DNA from: Arthrobacter sp. NicSoilB8 | Lineage (GTDB): Bacteria > Actinomycetota > Actinomycetes > Actinomycetales > Micrococcaceae | Assembly: GCF_019977355.1 (NCBI RefSeq) | Contig: NZ_AP024655.1 | Location: 3,162,001-3,226,000, forward strand | Direction: 5' to 3' | DNA length: 64,000 bases | Shown here: piece by piece, positions 18,069 through 29,074 of the stretch | Position numbering within the stretch: the first letter of the stretch is position 1 | Layout of the letters: every line of letters begins with the position of its first letter | Made by a program: the position numbers and the translations under genes | Notes under the pieces: model-generated | Databases searched by the model: none | What the model saw: only the letters and a program-made list of their open reading frames with translations | What the model was told of the DNA's origin: nothing

Positions 18069-19664
18069 TCAGTCCTCGAGATCAACCTCGCGGACCATGT
18101 CAGCGCCGATCCCGGCCTTGATCGCGTCAAGGACCTGCTGGGGAACGGAGCTGTCGATGGTCAGCAGGGCCAGCACCTGGCCGCCCTCTGTCTGGCGTGC
18201 CACCTGCATGCCGGCGATGTTGATGTTGTTCATGCCCAGGATGTGGCCGATCGTGCCGATCACGCCGGGGCGGTCGGAGTAGGCCACCACGACGAGGTGC
18301 TCGCTGATCGGGATCTCCACCTCGTAGCCGTTGACGCCCACGAGCTTTTGGATCTGCTTCGGTCCGGTGAGGGTTCCAGCGACCGAGATCTGGCTGCCGT
18401 CGCTAAGGGCGCCGCGCAGGGTCAGGACGTTGCGGTAGGACTCGGTGTCCGGCGTCGTGATGAGCCGGACGTTGATGCCGCGCTGTTCGGCGATTACCGG
18501 GGCGTTGACGTAGGAGACCTGCTCGGTCACGACGTCGGCGAAAATCCCCTTGAGTGCCGCGAGCTCGAGGACCTTGACATCGAGGGAGGAGATCTCGCCG
18601 GCCACCTCGACGTCGAACTGGGTGAGGGAGGCGTGGGTCAGCGCGGTGAAGATGCGGCCGAGCTTTTCCATCAGCGGGATGCCGGGGCGGACGTCGGGGG
18701 CGATGACGCCGCCGGCGACGTTGACCGCGTCGGGGACCAGTTCACCGGCGAGTGCGAGGCGGACGGACTTGGCGACGGAGACGCCGGCCTTTTCCTGGGC
18801 CTCATCGGTGGAGGCGCCCAGGTGCGGGGTCACCACGACGTTGTCCAGCTTGAAGAACGGCAGGTCGGTGCTGGGCTCCTTGGAGAAGACATCGACGCCG
18901 GCGCCGGCAATGTCACCGGCCTGCAGCGCGGTGTAGAGGGCTTCCTCGTCCACCAGGCCGCCGCGGGCGACGTTGACCACATAGGCCGTGCTCTTCATCT
19001 TCTTGAAGGCGTCGGCGCCGAGCATGCCGACGGTTTCCGGGGTCTTGGGCATGTGGATGGTGATGAAGTCCGACTGGGCCAGGAGCTCGTCGAGGGTCAC
19101 CAGCTGGACGCCGAGCTGGGCAGCCCGGGCGGAGGTGATGTAGGGGTCGTACGCCAGGATCTTGGTGTCGAATCCCTTGAGGCGGGCCGCGACCAGGGCG
19201 CCGATCCGGCCGAGGCCGATGATGCCGATCTTCTTTTCGAAGAGCTCGATGCCGGTGTACTTGGAGCGCTTCCATTCCCCGTCCTTGAGGGCGGAGCTGG
19301 CCTGCGGGATGTGGCGGGCGAGGCTCAGGATGTGACCGACCGTCAGTTCGGCGGCGGAGACGATGTTAGAGGTCGGCGCGTTGACCACCATGACGCCGGC
19401 CTGGGTGGCCGCCTTGATGTCCACATTGTCCAGCCCGACGCCGGCGCGGGCGATCACCTTGAGGTTCTTGGCGGCGGCGATGGCCTCGGCGTCCACCTGG
19501 GTGGCGGAGCGGACCAGGATCGCGTCGACATCGGCGATCGCGGAGAGCAGCTGGGAACGGTCGGAGCCGTCAGTCTGGCGGATTTCAAAGTCCGGGCCGA
19601 GGGCCTCGACTGTGGCGGGCGAAAGTTCCTCAGCGAGGAGTACGACAGGTTTGGTGCTTGTCAC
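18069..19664 (-). CDS. serA: D-3-phosphoglycerate dehydrogenase
   Basis: First enzyme of serine synthesis, NAD-dependent oxidation of 3-phosphoglycerate, 531 residues: the long actinobacterial type with substrate, nucleotide, intervening (ASB) and ACT domains. The NAD motif is GIIGLGRIGALVAARL near residue 150; catalytic-region blocks include NVARGGLVDEEAL and TPHLGASTDEAQEKAG. The C-terminal ACT domain (about 455-531) contains YSDRPGVIGTIGHILGMNNI and should bind serine for feedback control. The start is GTG 19664. serA between leuB and ilvC is the conserved actinobacterial order. Confidence 0.97.
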   Translation of the reverse strand: MTSTKPVVLLAEELSPATVEALGPDFEIRQTDGSDRSQLLSAIADVDAILVRSATQVDAEAIAAAKNLKVIARAGVGLDNVDIKAATQAGVMVVNAPTSNIVSAAELTVGHILSLARHIPQASSALKDGEWKRSKYTGIELFEKKIGIIGLGRIGALVAARLKGFDTKILAYDPYITSARAAQLGVQLVTLDELLAQSDFITIHMPKTPETVGMLGADAFKKMKSTAYVVNVARGGLVDEEALYTALQAGDIAGAGVDVFSKEPSTDLPFFKLDNVVVTPHLGASTDEAQEKAGVSVAKSVRLALAGELVPDAVNVAGGVIAPDVRPGIPLMEKLGRIFTALTHASLTQFDVEVAGEISSLDVKVLELAALKGIFADVVTEQVSYVNAPVIAEQRGINVRLITTPDTESYRNVLTLRGALSDGSQISVAGTLTGPKQIQKLVGVNGYEVEIPISEHLVVVAYSDRPGVIGTIGHILGMNNINIAGMQVARQTEGGQVLALLTIDSSVPQQVLDAIKAGIGADMVREVDLED

Positions 19665-19747
19665 CGGTGACCTCTTTAGCTCTCTTGTGTATCTGGTGGG
19701 GATTTTGGTGAATCAGGTGGTGCTGGTGAGACGGATGGTGCTGGACA

Positions 19748-19789
19748 GCAGGGAAGCCGGACCCCAGAAAATGGTGTCCGGCTCCCCTG
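19748..19789 (-). terminator. hairpin after ilvC
   Basis: CAGGGAAGCCGGAC pairs with GTCCGGCTCCCCTG (one mismatch) around a 14-base loop, 13 bases beyond the ilvC stop on the minus strand. There is no strong T-run. It probably separates ilvBNC from serA expression. Confidence 0.55.
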
Positions 19790-19801
19790 CCGGGCCAAAC
19801 C

Positions 19802-21405
<1,604 letters not shown>

Positions 21406-21407
21406 GT

Positions 21408-23306
21408 TCAGTCCTCCTCTTCCCATTCCGGGGTCATGTTGCGGGCAACCTGGATCTGGTCGTTGCTGACCCCGGCGGGGACCATCGGCCACACCATCGA
21501 GTTCGGGCTCACGACGAAATCGATGACCACGGGACGGTCATTGATCTCCAGTGCCTTCTGGATGGTGGCGTCGATGTCCTCGTCGCGTTCGCACCGGAAG
21601 GCGGCACAGCCGTAGGCGTCGGCCAGCTTGACGAAGTCCGGGATGCGGACGGTGTCGTGGCCGGTGTTGAGGTCGGTGTTGGAGTAACGGCCCTCGTAGA
21701 ACAGGGTCTGCCACTGCCGGACCATGCCCAGCGAGGAGTTGTTGATGATGGCAACCTTGATGGGGATCTTGTTGATCGCGCAGGTGGCCAGTTCCTGGTT
21801 GGTCATCTGGAAGCAGCCGTCGCCGTCGATCGCCCAGACCACGCGGTCCGGCTCGCCCACTTTGGCGCCCATGGCCGCCGGCACGGCGTAACCCATGGTG
21901 CCGGCGCCGCCGGAGTTGAGCCAGGCGTGCGGGCGCTCGTACTTGATGAACTGGGAGGCCCACATCTGGTGCTGTCCGACGCCGGCGACGAAGACGCCCT
22001 CGGGTCCGGTCAGGGCGCCGATGCGTTCGATCACGCGCTGCGGGGCGCTGAGGCCGTCCTCGGGTTCGGTCCAGCCGAGCGGGTAAGTTTCCTTGAGGTT
22101 GTTCAGGAAGGTCCACCAGTTGGTCAGATCCGGGGTGCCGAAGGCCTCAAACTGCACGCGCAGGGCCTCACTGAGCTCCGGGATGATCTCCTTGACGGAG
22201 CCGACGATCGGGACGTCAGCCGTGCGGTTCTTGGAGATTTCCGCCGGATCGATGTCGGCGTGGATGACCTTGGCGTTCGGGGCAAAGGACTTCAGGATGC
22301 CGGTCACGCGGTCATCGAACCGGGCACCGAGCGTGATCAGCAGGTCGGACTGCTGCAGGGCGGTTACGGCGGAAACGGTGCCGTGCATGCCCGGCATGCC
22401 CACGTGCTGCGGGTGTGAGTCCGGGAACACGCCCCGGGCCATCAGCGTGGTCACCACGGGAGCGCCGGTCAGCTCGGCCAGTTCGCGCAGTTCGGCCGAG
22501 GCATGGGCCTTGACCACGCCGCCGCCGACATAGAGCACGGGCTTGCTGGCGGCGGAAATGAGCCTGGCGGCCTCGCGGACCTGCTTGCTGTGGCCGCGCA
22601 GCACCGGCCGGTAGCCGGGCAGGTCGATCTTCGGCGGCCAGGAGAACGTCATCTGGCCCTGCTGGGCGTCCTTGGCGACGTCCACGAGGACCGGTCCGGG
22701 ACGTCCGGTGGACGCAAGGTGGAAGGCCTCGGCCATCACGTGCGGGATGTCGTTGGGGTCGGTGACCAGGAAGGAGTGCTTCGTGATCGGCATGGTGATC
22801 CCGACGATGTCCGCTTCCTGGAACGCGTCGGTGCCGATCACCCCGCTGGAGACCTGGCCGGTGATGGCCACGATCGGCACGGAGTCCATGTGGGCATCCA
22901 TGATGGCGGTAACGAGGTTGGTGGCACCCGGACCCGAGGTGGCGATGCAGACGCCAACCCGTCCGGTGACCATGGCGTAGCCTTGCGCGGCGTGGCCGGC
23001 TCCCTGTTCGTGACGGACCAGAACGTGGTTCATTTTGGAGGCCATCAAGGGGTCATAGGTGGGCAGGATCGCGCCACCGGGCAAACCGAATATGTCCTGG
23101 ACGCCGAGTTCTTCGAGCGAGCGGACGATTGCTTGCGAACCGGTCATGACCGTCGGGGGTACGACGTTGTTCGGTCCGAGGACAGGAGAGACGGCAGCAG
23201 TGTCGACGCCGGCGTCAGCCGGACGTTCGACGCGATCCGGAGCCTTGTGGGCTCCAGTGGACTTTGTGGCCATCAGCGAGGGGCTGATCGGCGATCCTTT
23301 GCTCAT
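21408..23306 (-). CDS. ilvB: acetolactate synthase large (catalytic) subunit
   Basis: ThDP-dependent catalytic subunit of acetohydroxyacid synthase, first common enzyme for valine, leucine and isoleucine. Visible are the N-terminal [11 protein letters not shown], the catalytic glutamate block [17 protein letters not shown], and the ThDP-Mg motif [17 protein letters not shown]...[13 protein letters not shown] place the start at ATG 23306 ([10 protein letters not shown], with AGGAAGAG upstream), giving 632 residues with a 50-residue Ala/Ser/Pro leader; an ATG at 23372 is in frame. The transcript leader carries an attenuator and a Val-rich peptide. Confidence 0.97.
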   Translation of the reverse strand: MSKGSPISPSLMATKSTGAHKAPDRVERPADAGVDTAAVSPVLGPNNVVPPTVMTGSQAIVRSLEELGVQDIFGLPGGAILPTYDPLMASKMNHVLVRHEQGAGHAAQGYAMVTGRVGVCIATSGPGATNLVTAIMDAHMDSVPIVAITGQVSSGVIGTDAFQEADIVGITMPITKHSFLVTDPNDIPHVMAEAFHLASTGRPGPVLVDVAKDAQQGQMTFSWPPKIDLPGYRPVLRGHSKQVREAARLISAASKPVLYVGGGVVKAHASAELRELAELTGAPVVTTLMARGVFPDSHPQHVGMPGMHGTVSAVTALQQSDLLITLGARFDDRVTGILKSFAPNAKVIHADIDPAEISKNRTADVPIVGSVKEIIPELSEALRVQFEAFGTPDLTNWWTFLNNLKETYPLGWTEPEDGLSAPQRVIERIGALTGPEGVFVAGVGQHQMWASQFIKYERPHAWLNSGGAGTMGYAVPAAMGAKVGEPDRVVWAIDGDGCFQMTNQELATCAINKIPIKVAIINNSSLGMVRQWQTLFYEGRYSNTDLNTGHDTVRIPDFVKLADAYGCAAFRCERDEDIDATIQKALEINDRPVVIDFVVSPNSMVWPMVPAGVSNDQIQVARNMTPEWEEED

Positions 23307-23362
23307 CGGACTCTTCCTTTGTGGATCTTCGGTGATCGTGGAACTTCTTAGATACTTCATGT

Positions 23363-23424
23363 TGCTGGTCATGCGCAGTGCTGGTAACGCGGCTGCTGGT
23401 AATGCGTGCTGCTGGTCATGCGGG
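23363..23424. repeat. four imperfect 15-16 bp repeats in the ilvB leader
   Basis: Copies TGCTGGTCATGCGCAG, TGCTGGTAACGCGGC, TGCTGGTAATGCGTGC and TGCTGGTCATGCGGG lie in tandem between the attenuator and ilvB. On the mRNA strand they read as repeated (C)GCATGACCAGCA. They also contain a 16-codon reading frame (ATG 23419 to TGA 23369) whose stop overlaps an in-frame upstream ATG of ilvB. Confidence 0.8.
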
Positions 23425-23428
23425 AAAT

Positions 23429-23468
23429 AAAAAAACCCCTCAGCCGGAGGGCTCTTCGAGGGGTTGCG
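23429..23468 (-). terminator. attenuator terminator of ilvBNC
   Basis: On the minus strand AACCCCTC pairs with GAGGGGTT, enclosing a GC-rich inner part, and is followed directly by a run of seven Ts before ATTTCCCG. It lies between the leader peptide and ilvB, so it is an internal leader terminator, not an end-of-gene one. An 11-bp inverted repeat (23476-23486 with 23537-23547) connects the leader coding region with sequence just ahead of this stem. Confidence 0.85.
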
Positions 23469-23492
23469 CGTGACGGATCGTTACCGTGGAGG

Positions 23493-23555
23493 CTATTGAG
23501 CCACGCGCTTGGCAAGTACGACGACGGATACACCGGCGGTAACGATCTCGATCAT
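23493..23555 (-). CDS. ilvB leader peptide (20 residues)
   Basis: Short reading frame MIEIVTAGVSVVVLAKRVAQ followed by TAG. Nine of twenty residues are Val, Ile or Leu, with a run Val-Val-Val-Leu at positions 11-14. This is the expected composition of a ribosome-stalling leader peptide for attenuation of ilvBNC, placed about 25 bases upstream of a perfect leader terminator. The 11-base segment GATCGTTACCG within its first codons is exactly complementary to CGGTAACGATC after its stop, so ribosome position can alter folding. Comparable leaders are known before ilvBNC in Corynebacterium and Streptomyces. Too short for standard gene finders. Confidence 0.8.
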   Translation of the reverse strand: MIEIVTAGVSVVVLAKRVAQ

Positions 23556-23603
23556 GCGTTCAGTTTTCCCTCTGAGTGGGACAAGTGTCAACGCACCCGG
23601 CAC

Positions 23604-23621
23604 CTGTCTCACTATTTGGAC
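23604..23621. promoter_or_regulatory. candidate operator upstream of ilvB leader
   Basis: CTGTCTCACTATTTGGAC lies about 50 bases upstream of the leader peptide start. It shares GTCTCACTATT with the leuB box and CACTATTTG with the ilvD box. A flanking TTGTCC on the minus strand could be a -35 element. The link with the IclR-type regulator is inferred. Confidence 0.45.
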
Positions 23622-23647
23622 AACGCTGTCCACTGGTTGAACGTCAT

Positions 23648-23714
23648 CCCAACTAGCTCGCAGCTAATGGCCGTTATGACCGCTCATAACGGCCACAAGT
23701 GCGAGCTAGTTGGG
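23648..23714. repeat. intergenic palindrome, dispersed-repeat copy 2
   Basis: Outer arms CCCAACTAGCTCGCA and TGCGAGCTAGTTGGG are perfect 15-bp complements. After a short mismatch, GGCCGTTATGA pairs with TCATAACGGCC around a CCGC loop. Outer sequence and the GGCCGTT inner core are shared with the palindrome at 8734-8798. It lies between the convergent-free ends of ilvD (stop at 23735) and the ilvB promoter. Confidence 0.8.
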
Positions 23715-23734
23715 TTCAGGTGTTCAGCCGTGCG

Positions 23735-25456
23735 CTAGCCGCAGTATGCGCCGGTGGAGGCGCTGTGGACGAGCTTGGCGTACTTGGCCAGGACGCCCTT
23801 GGTGAACTTGGCCGGGAGGGGTTCCCAGCCGGTCTTGCGGGACTCGAGCTCGGCTTCGTCGACCAGGAGGTCGAAGGTGCGGGCCGCGATGTCCACGCGG
23901 ATCCGGTCGCCGTCCTTGACGAACGCGATCGGGCCGCCGTCGACGGCTTCGGGCGCGACGTGGCCGATGCACAGGCCGGTGGTGCCGCCGGAGAACCGTC
24001 CGTCGGTCAGGAGCAGGACGTCCTTGCCCAGGCCCGCGCCCTTGATGGCGCCGGTGATGGCGAGCATCTCGCGCATGCCCGGGCCGCCCTTGGGTCCCTC
24101 GTAGCGGATCACGACGACGTCGCCCTTGTGGATCCCGCCCTGGTCCAGGGCGTCCAGGGCGCCCTGCTCGCGTTCGAACACGCGGGCGGTGCCTTCGAAG
24201 ACGTCGGCGTCGAAGCCGGCGCTCTTGACCACGGCGCCCTCGGGGGCCATCGAGCCGTGCAGGATGGTGATGCCGCCGGTCTTGTGGATCGGGTTGTCCA
24301 GGGCGCGCAGGATCTTGCCGTCCAGGTCCGGCGGGTTGATCGCGGCGAGGTTCTCCGCGACGGTCTTGCCGGTCACGGTGAGGCAGTCGCCGTGCAGCAG
24401 GCCGGCGTCGAGCAGGGCCTTCATGATCACCGGCACGCCGCCGATCTTGTCGACGTCGGTCATGACGTACCGGCCGAAGGGCTTCAGGTCGCCCAGGTGC
24501 GGGATCTTGTCACCGATCCGGTTGAAGTCCTCCAGGGTCAGCTCGACCTCGGCCTCGCGGGCGATCGCGAGCAGGTGCAGCACGGCGTTGGTGGAACCGC
24601 CGAAGGCCATGGTGACGGCGATCGCGTTCTCGAAGGCCTTGCGGGTCATGATGTCCCGGGCGGTGATGCCCAGGCGCAGGAGGTTGACCACGGCCTCGCC
24701 GGACTTGTGCGCGAAGGCGTCGCGGCGCCGGTCAGCCGAGGGCGGCGCGGCGGAGCCGGGCAGGGACATGCCCAGGGCCTCGCCAATGCAGGCCATGGTG
24801 TTCGCGGTGTACATGCCGCCGCAGGCGCCCTCGCCCGGGCAGATGGCCTTTTCGATGCGGTCCAGGTCCTCGCGGCTCATCTTGCCCGCTGCGCACGCGC
24901 CGACGGCCTCGAAAGCGTCGATGAGGGTGACTTCCTTCTCGGAGCCGTCCTCGAGCTTGACCCAGCCGGGCATGATCGAGCCCGCGTACAGGAACACGGC
25001 GGCCAGGTCCAGGCGGGCCGCGGCCATCAGCATGCCCGGCAGGGACTTGTCGCACCCGGCCAGCAGCACCGAGCCGTCGATCCGCTCTGCCTGCATGACC
25101 GTCTCGACCGAGTCGGCGATGACCTCGCGTGAGACCAGGGAGAAGTGCATGCCCTCGTGTCCCATGGAGATGCCGTCCGAGACGGAGATGGTGCCGAACT
25201 GCATGGGGAACCCGCCGCCGGCGTGGACGCCTTCCTTGGCGCCCTGGGCCAGCCGGTTCAGCGAAAGGTTGCAGGGGGTGATCTCGTTCCACGAGCTCGC
25301 CACGCCGATCTGCGGCTTCGCGAAGTCGTCATCGCCCATGCCGACCGCCCGGAACATGCCGCGCGCGGGCGCGGCGTGGATTCCATCGGTAACGACCCGG
25401 CTGCGGGGCTTGATGTCCGGCTTGGTGTCTGTTGCTGTTTGGGTGTCCTGACTCAT
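23735..25456 (-). CDS. ilvD: dihydroxy-acid dehydratase
   Basis: Iron-sulfur dehydratase producing the 2-oxo acid precursors of valine and isoleucine; 573 residues, typical of the actinobacterial form. Cluster cysteines are in [19 protein letters not shown] and in [20 protein letters not shown]; the substrate region includes [20 protein letters not shown] near the C-terminus. The start ATG at 25456 gives a charged N-terminus ([20 protein letters not shown]) before the conserved core. A GTCTCACA / CACTATTTG element lies upstream. The gene is monocistronic on present evidence. Confidence 0.97.
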   Translation of the reverse strand: MSQDTQTATDTKPDIKPRSRVVTDGIHAAPARGMFRAVGMGDDDFAKPQIGVASSWNEITPCNLSLNRLAQGAKEGVHAGGGFPMQFGTISVSDGISMGHEGMHFSLVSREVIADSVETVMQAERIDGSVLLAGCDKSLPGMLMAAARLDLAAVFLYAGSIMPGWVKLEDGSEKEVTLIDAFEAVGACAAGKMSREDLDRIEKAICPGEGACGGMYTANTMACIGEALGMSLPGSAAPPSADRRRDAFAHKSGEAVVNLLRLGITARDIMTRKAFENAIAVTMAFGGSTNAVLHLLAIAREAEVELTLEDFNRIGDKIPHLGDLKPFGRYVMTDVDKIGGVPVIMKALLDAGLLHGDCLTVTGKTVAENLAAINPPDLDGKILRALDNPIHKTGGITILHGSMAPEGAVVKSAGFDADVFEGTARVFEREQGALDALDQGGIHKGDVVVIRYEGPKGGPGMREMLAITGAIKGAGLGKDVLLLTDGRFSGGTTGLCIGHVAPEAVDGGPIAFVKDGDRIRVDIAARTFDLLVDEAELESRKTGWEPLPAKFTKGVLAKYAKLVHSASTGAYCG

Positions 25457-25533
25457 GGCTCAAAGTCTAGGGCTCCTCCGCGGACGCCAACGACCCCATA
25501 TGGGCGCGTTAAGCGGAAAACCGGGAATATTTC

Positions 25534-25571
25534 GATCAAATAGTGGACTCTCGTCTCACATCATGAAATCC
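25534..25571. promoter_or_regulatory. candidate operator(s) upstream of ilvD
   Basis: The region contains ATCAAATAGTGGAC, whose complement GTCCACTATTTGAT matches the ilvB box core CACTATTTG, and TCGTCTCACATCATG, matching the GTCTCAC half. It therefore holds two half-sites in opposite orientations within 38 bases, about 80-110 bases upstream of ilvD. Assignment is by motif similarity only. Confidence 0.4.
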
Positions 25572-25585
25572 ACGGCCGGTTTGCC

Positions 25586-26524
25586 TCAGGCGTGGTGAGC
25601 CGCGTCACGGAGTTCCGGGGCTTCCGCGACTCCCCGGGCTTCGGCTTGGAGCATCTCCAGGACCTGCCGGATGGTGGTCCGGGCCGCGACGTCGGGACGG
25701 GCCAGCGCGACGATGCTCCGGCTCGCCTTCACGCCCTCCAGCGGGCGCAGGACAAACCCCCGCCCCTGGTTTCCCACCGCCGTATACCGCGGCAGCAGGC
25801 TGAGGCCGTGGCCGGCGCTGACCAGGGCTTCCAGCACCCGCAGGTCGGGGAACTGCTGGGCGCGGACGGCCGGGGCGTCGGCCCGCACCTCAATCTGGCG
25901 CAGCACGGTGTCGAAGGGGAACCCCTCGGGGACGCCCATCCAGGGGAAGCCGACGACGTCCTCGGCGCCCAGCGTGTGCCTGGCGGCGAGCGCGTGCCCG
26001 GCGGGCAGGGCCACGTCCAGCGGCTCGTCCAGCAGCGGCACCACCGTCAGGCCTTGGCCGCCGAAGACTTCCGGACCGTCCACGCTGTGCGCCAGGACGA
26101 TGTCGTAGTCCGCGGTCAGCCCGGCGAAGCCGGCAACGCCGGGATCCTCGAAGTGCGCCTCGAAGTGGAGCCCCTCGATGGCCTTGACCCGGTGGAGCAG
26201 GCCCGGCAGGAACATCTCCGCGGCGCTGGGGAAGAACGCCGCGACCACCCGCGTCTGCCAGCCGCGCCGGTAGGTGTCGATGGTCGCTTCAGCCCGCGCC
26301 ATGGCCGTCGAAACCTCGGCGGCCGCGCCAGCCATGGCGAGCCCGGCCTCGGTCAGCCGCACTCCCCTGCCGGACTTTTCCACCAGGACCACGCCCAGTT
26401 CTTCCTGCAGGGTTTTGAGCTGCTGCGACACCGCCGATGGCGTGACGTTCATGGCCTCCGCCGTGGCACCCACCGTGCCGCGGTCGGCGAGTTCGCGCAG
26501 AATCCGCAGTCGCTTGAAATCCAT
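25586..26524 (-). CDS. LysR-family transcriptional regulator
   Basis: LysR-type regulator of 312 residues. The winged helix is in residues 1-60 (MDFKRLRILRELADRGTVGA, then TPSAVSQQLKTLQEELGV), followed by the linker helix and a periplasmic-binding-like effector domain from about residue 90. The short spacing of the N-terminus is that of the ArgP/IciA-less, actinobacterial LysR subgroup. It lies upstream of ilvD on the same strand with a 129-base gap, but its target is not evident; the divergently placed membrane protein gene at 26743 is another candidate. Confidence 0.92.
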   Translation of the reverse strand: MDFKRLRILRELADRGTVGATAEAMNVTPSAVSQQLKTLQEELGVVLVEKSGRGVRLTEAGLAMAGAAAEVSTAMARAEATIDTYRRGWQTRVVAAFFPSAAEMFLPGLLHRVKAIEGLHFEAHFEDPGVAGFAGLTADYDIVLAHSVDGPEVFGGQGLTVVPLLDEPLDVALPAGHALAARHTLGAEDVVGFPWMGVPEGFPFDTVLRQIEVRADAPAVRAQQFPDLRVLEALVSAGHGLSLLPRYTAVGNQGRGFVLRPLEGVKASRSIVALARPDVAARTTIRQVLEMLQAEARGVAEAPELRDAAHHA

Positions 26525-26698
26525 GAGCCGAGGCTACACGGCGGGCCCGGCCTGTTTTCGGTTTCCGCCCTGCTCAACGGGCCCTCCGCGCCCCGGGGAA
26601 CGGTCCCATCGCGGCCGCCGGGAGGCTGGACAGCCGCCTTGGCCCGGACGTAACGTCAAGCATCGGCAACCGTGCCTCATGGACTGATCACGAACTGG

Positions 26699-26731
26699 AC
26701 ACGGACTGAACACGGACTGAACATGGACTGA
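26699..26731. repeat. three 11-bp tandem repeats
   Basis: ACACGGACTGA occurs twice, followed by ACATGGACTGA, immediately before the ribosome-binding region of the gene at 26743; a related GGACTGATCACGAACTG lies just upstream. The 11-bp period places copies on the same DNA face, so a protein-binding array is possible. Confidence 0.7.
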
Positions 26732-26742
26732 AAGGCTCTGCT

Positions 26743-27777
26743 ATGGACTGGATCGTCTGGCTCGTCGTCATCATCGTCGTGGTCGCCGTGGTCTGGGCGC
26801 TGCTCAACCGCAACAAGAGCCGCACTGGCGCCGATTCCACGCCCCCGGCAACCGGGACTGGCAGCACGACCGTGACCGCGGCCGGTGCGACGCCGTCGGC
26901 CGGCTCGACGACGGCGGATGCCGGGGCAGCCGGTGCGGCAGCGGCCATGGCCGTCCCCGATGCAGCGCAGGCGCCTGAGCCTGCTGCTCCGCCCCGGGAG
27001 AGTGCTGCCTCCCCCGAGGCCTCCGAACCCGCCGCAACCCCGGCGTCCGCAGCAGCGCCCGCGAACGAACCCGCCATGGAGGCCGCCCCACCGGCAGCTA
27101 CGGAAACCCCGGAAACCACGCCGGCAGCAACAGGTACCGCGGGTGCTGTCGCCGCGGACAACGCCGAGTGGGAAACCCAGTGGTCCGAGACCGCGCCGGC
27201 GGACACGCATGCCGCCGCGGCACACCACGAACCAGCCCATGGCGCCCACGCTGCGACCCCGGCCGAATCCGGCGCAGTTGCCGAACGATCCGCGCCGGCC
27301 GCTACGACCGGTCTTCCGGTCCACCACCCCGAATACACCGAGCCCCACGCGCCGACTCTGCCCGGGGCGGAATCGGCCGCCGCAGAAACCGACGAAGAGG
27401 CAAGCGCGCGCGCCGCCGCCAGCGACGCGATGCCCGGGGCGGCAGCAAATGCCGCCGTGACGCAGGCCGCGCCCCTCGCGGACGCAGAAACCATGCAGGC
27501 GGCGGCCTCCTCCGCCGCCTCGGAGGCCCTTACGAGCCACACGGCCGAACCCGCCGGTCATCTGGCCACCGACCAGCCCTACGGCGAAGGATCGGCGGCA
27601 CCTGCGGCGGACGGCAGCGGGCCGGCAGGCTTCACCGTCAAAGGCAACGCGTCGTCGATGATCTACCACGACGAGACCAGCCCGGCCTACGAAGAAACCC
27701 GGGCAGAAGTGTGGTTTATCTCCGCGGCGCACGCCGAAGCCGCCGGCTTCCGGCCACCGCGCCGGACCCGCCAGTAG
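26743..27777 (+). CDS. Ala/Pro-rich membrane protein with C-terminal sunset-like motif
   Basis: A 344-residue protein with one N-terminal membrane helix (WIVWLVVIIVVVAVVWALL, residues 3-21), followed by about 270 residues of low-complexity Ala/Glu/Pro/Thr sequence, and a compact C-terminal block of about 40 residues. That block, VKGNASSMIYHDETSPAY then TRAEVWFISAAHAEAAGFRP, matches the pattern (I/V)KGN-x-x-S-x-x-YH...Y-x-x-T-x-AE-x-WF-x-x-x-x-x-A-x-x-AGF that I know as the 'sunset' domain, also found as a tail on some actinobacterial ribosomal proteins and nucleases. Function of the motif is unknown. A weak GAAAGG ribosome site precedes ATG 26743. Confidence 0.75.
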   Translation: MDWIVWLVVIIVVVAVVWALLNRNKSRTGADSTPPATGTGSTTVTAAGATPSAGSTTADAGAAGAAAAMAVPDAAQAPEPAAPPRESAASPEASEPAATPASAAAPANEPAMEAAPPAATETPETTPAATGTAGAVAADNAEWETQWSETAPADTHAAAAHHEPAHGAHAATPAESGAVAERSAPAATTGLPVHHPEYTEPHAPTLPGAESAAAETDEEASARAAASDAMPGAAANAAVTQAAPLADAETMQAAASSAASEALTSHTAEPAGHLATDQPYGEGSAAPAADGSGPAGFTVKGNASSMIYHDETSPAYEETRAEVWFISAAHAEAAGFRPPRRTRQ

Positions 27778-27807
27778 CAGCCGGCCCGGGCCGGCGTCCC
27801 GTCCCTG

Positions 27808-28959
27808 ATGCTCCCCGCTTCGCCGGACAGGCGCTCCTCGTTCAGGCCTTCCTCTGACAGGCGCTTTCTCTTCAGGGCAACGGCCCGGGCGACCGTCCTC
27901 GCCGTTGCCCTGCTGCTCATGTCCGCCTGCACCGGCGGCGGAACCGCCCCTCCGACAGGTCAGCCGGGCGGCAGCCCCGCGCCGGACGCACCGGGGGCTC
28001 CGGGTCAGCCCACTGTTGCGGGCCGGATTGACGGGCTGCAGGTGCCCTGGTCCGCCGTCTACCTGCCCGACGGCACCGCAGTCATTTCCGAACGCGACAC
28101 GGCGCTGCTGAGGACCATCAAGGCCGGCCAGCTGGGGACGCTTGGCAAGGTGCCCGGCGTCGTGCCCGGCGGTGAGGGCGGCCTGCTGGGCCTTGCCCTG
28201 TCCCCCGGCTTTGCGGCGGACCGCTACCTGTACGCCTACTTCACCGCGGCGGAGGACAACAGAATCGCCCGCATGCGGCTCGATGAACGCGGCGGCCGGC
28301 TCGAGCTCGGCGCGCCGGAACCGGTTTTCACCGGCATCCCCAAGGCCGGCACGCACAACGGCGGACGGATCCGGTTCGGACCCGACGGCTTCCTCTACGT
28401 GGGGACGGGCGACTCGCAGCGCCGCGATCAGCCGCAGGACAGCACGGCCCTCGGCGGAAAGATCCTGCGCCTCACGGCCGACGGCCGGCCGGCGCCGGGA
28501 AACCCCTTCGGCAAGAACCCGGTCTACAGCCTGGGCCACCGGAACGTCCAAGGGCTTGCCTGGGACAGTGCGGGGCGGCTATGGGCCAGTGAATTCGGCC
28601 CTGACGTCAACGACGAGCTCAACCTGATTGTGCCCGGCGGCAACTACGGCTGGCCGGACGTGACCGGCGCCCCGCATCGGGCCGGCTTCCTTGACGCCAA
28701 GGTGGTGTGGCCGTCGACGGCGGAATCCTCACCCAGCGGACTCGAAATTGTCGGCAACACCGCATACCTGGGCGCCCTGCGCGGCCAAAGGCTGTGGGTG
28801 GTTCCTCTCACCGGCGAATATGCCGGCGATCCTGTGAGCTATTTCACAGGGAAGTATGGGCGGATTCGGAACGTTTCACTCGCTCCTGACGGCCGCCTGT
28901 GGCTCCTTAGCAACGGCCAAAACCCCGATTTCGCGCTGATTTTGGACCTTCCCGGCTGA
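27808..28959 (+). CDS. lipoprotein PQQ-dependent sugar (glucose/sorbosone) dehydrogenase family protein
   Basis: Six-bladed beta-propeller oxidoreductase of the GSDH/sorbosone dehydrogenase family, probably anchored outside the membrane. A lipobox LLLMSAC places the lipidated cysteine at residue 41, followed by a Gly/Pro/Ser linker. Family blocks are LPDGTAVISERDTALL, GEGGLLGLALSPGF, GTHNGGRIRFGPDGFLYVGTGD, ALGGKILRLTADG and SLGHRNVQGLAWD. The family oxidises sugars with PQQ, but the PQQ supply of this organism is not in the window. It is 30 bases downstream of the sunset-motif gene and may share its transcript. Residue count 383. Confidence 0.9.
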   Translation: MLPASPDRRSSFRPSSDRRFLFRATARATVLAVALLLMSACTGGGTAPPTGQPGGSPAPDAPGAPGQPTVAGRIDGLQVPWSAVYLPDGTAVISERDTALLRTIKAGQLGTLGKVPGVVPGGEGGLLGLALSPGFAADRYLYAYFTAAEDNRIARMRLDERGGRLELGAPEPVFTGIPKAGTHNGGRIRFGPDGFLYVGTGDSQRRDQPQDSTALGGKILRLTADGRPAPGNPFGKNPVYSLGHRNVQGLAWDSAGRLWASEFGPDVNDELNLIVPGGNYGWPDVTGAPHRAGFLDAKVVWPSTAESSPSGLEIVGNTAYLGALRGQRLWVVPLTGEYAGDPVSYFTGKYGRIRNVSLAPDGRLWLLSNGQNPDFALILDLPG

Positions 28960-29074
28960 CTTGGCGCCTCCCGGTTCCCTCGATTTCACACCACGGTCAA
29001 TCTCGTGTAGAGTTTCATGTCGTTGCGGAGAACAACGGGGAAAGAAAAAGCCCCGGTGAACGAGAACAACAGAT

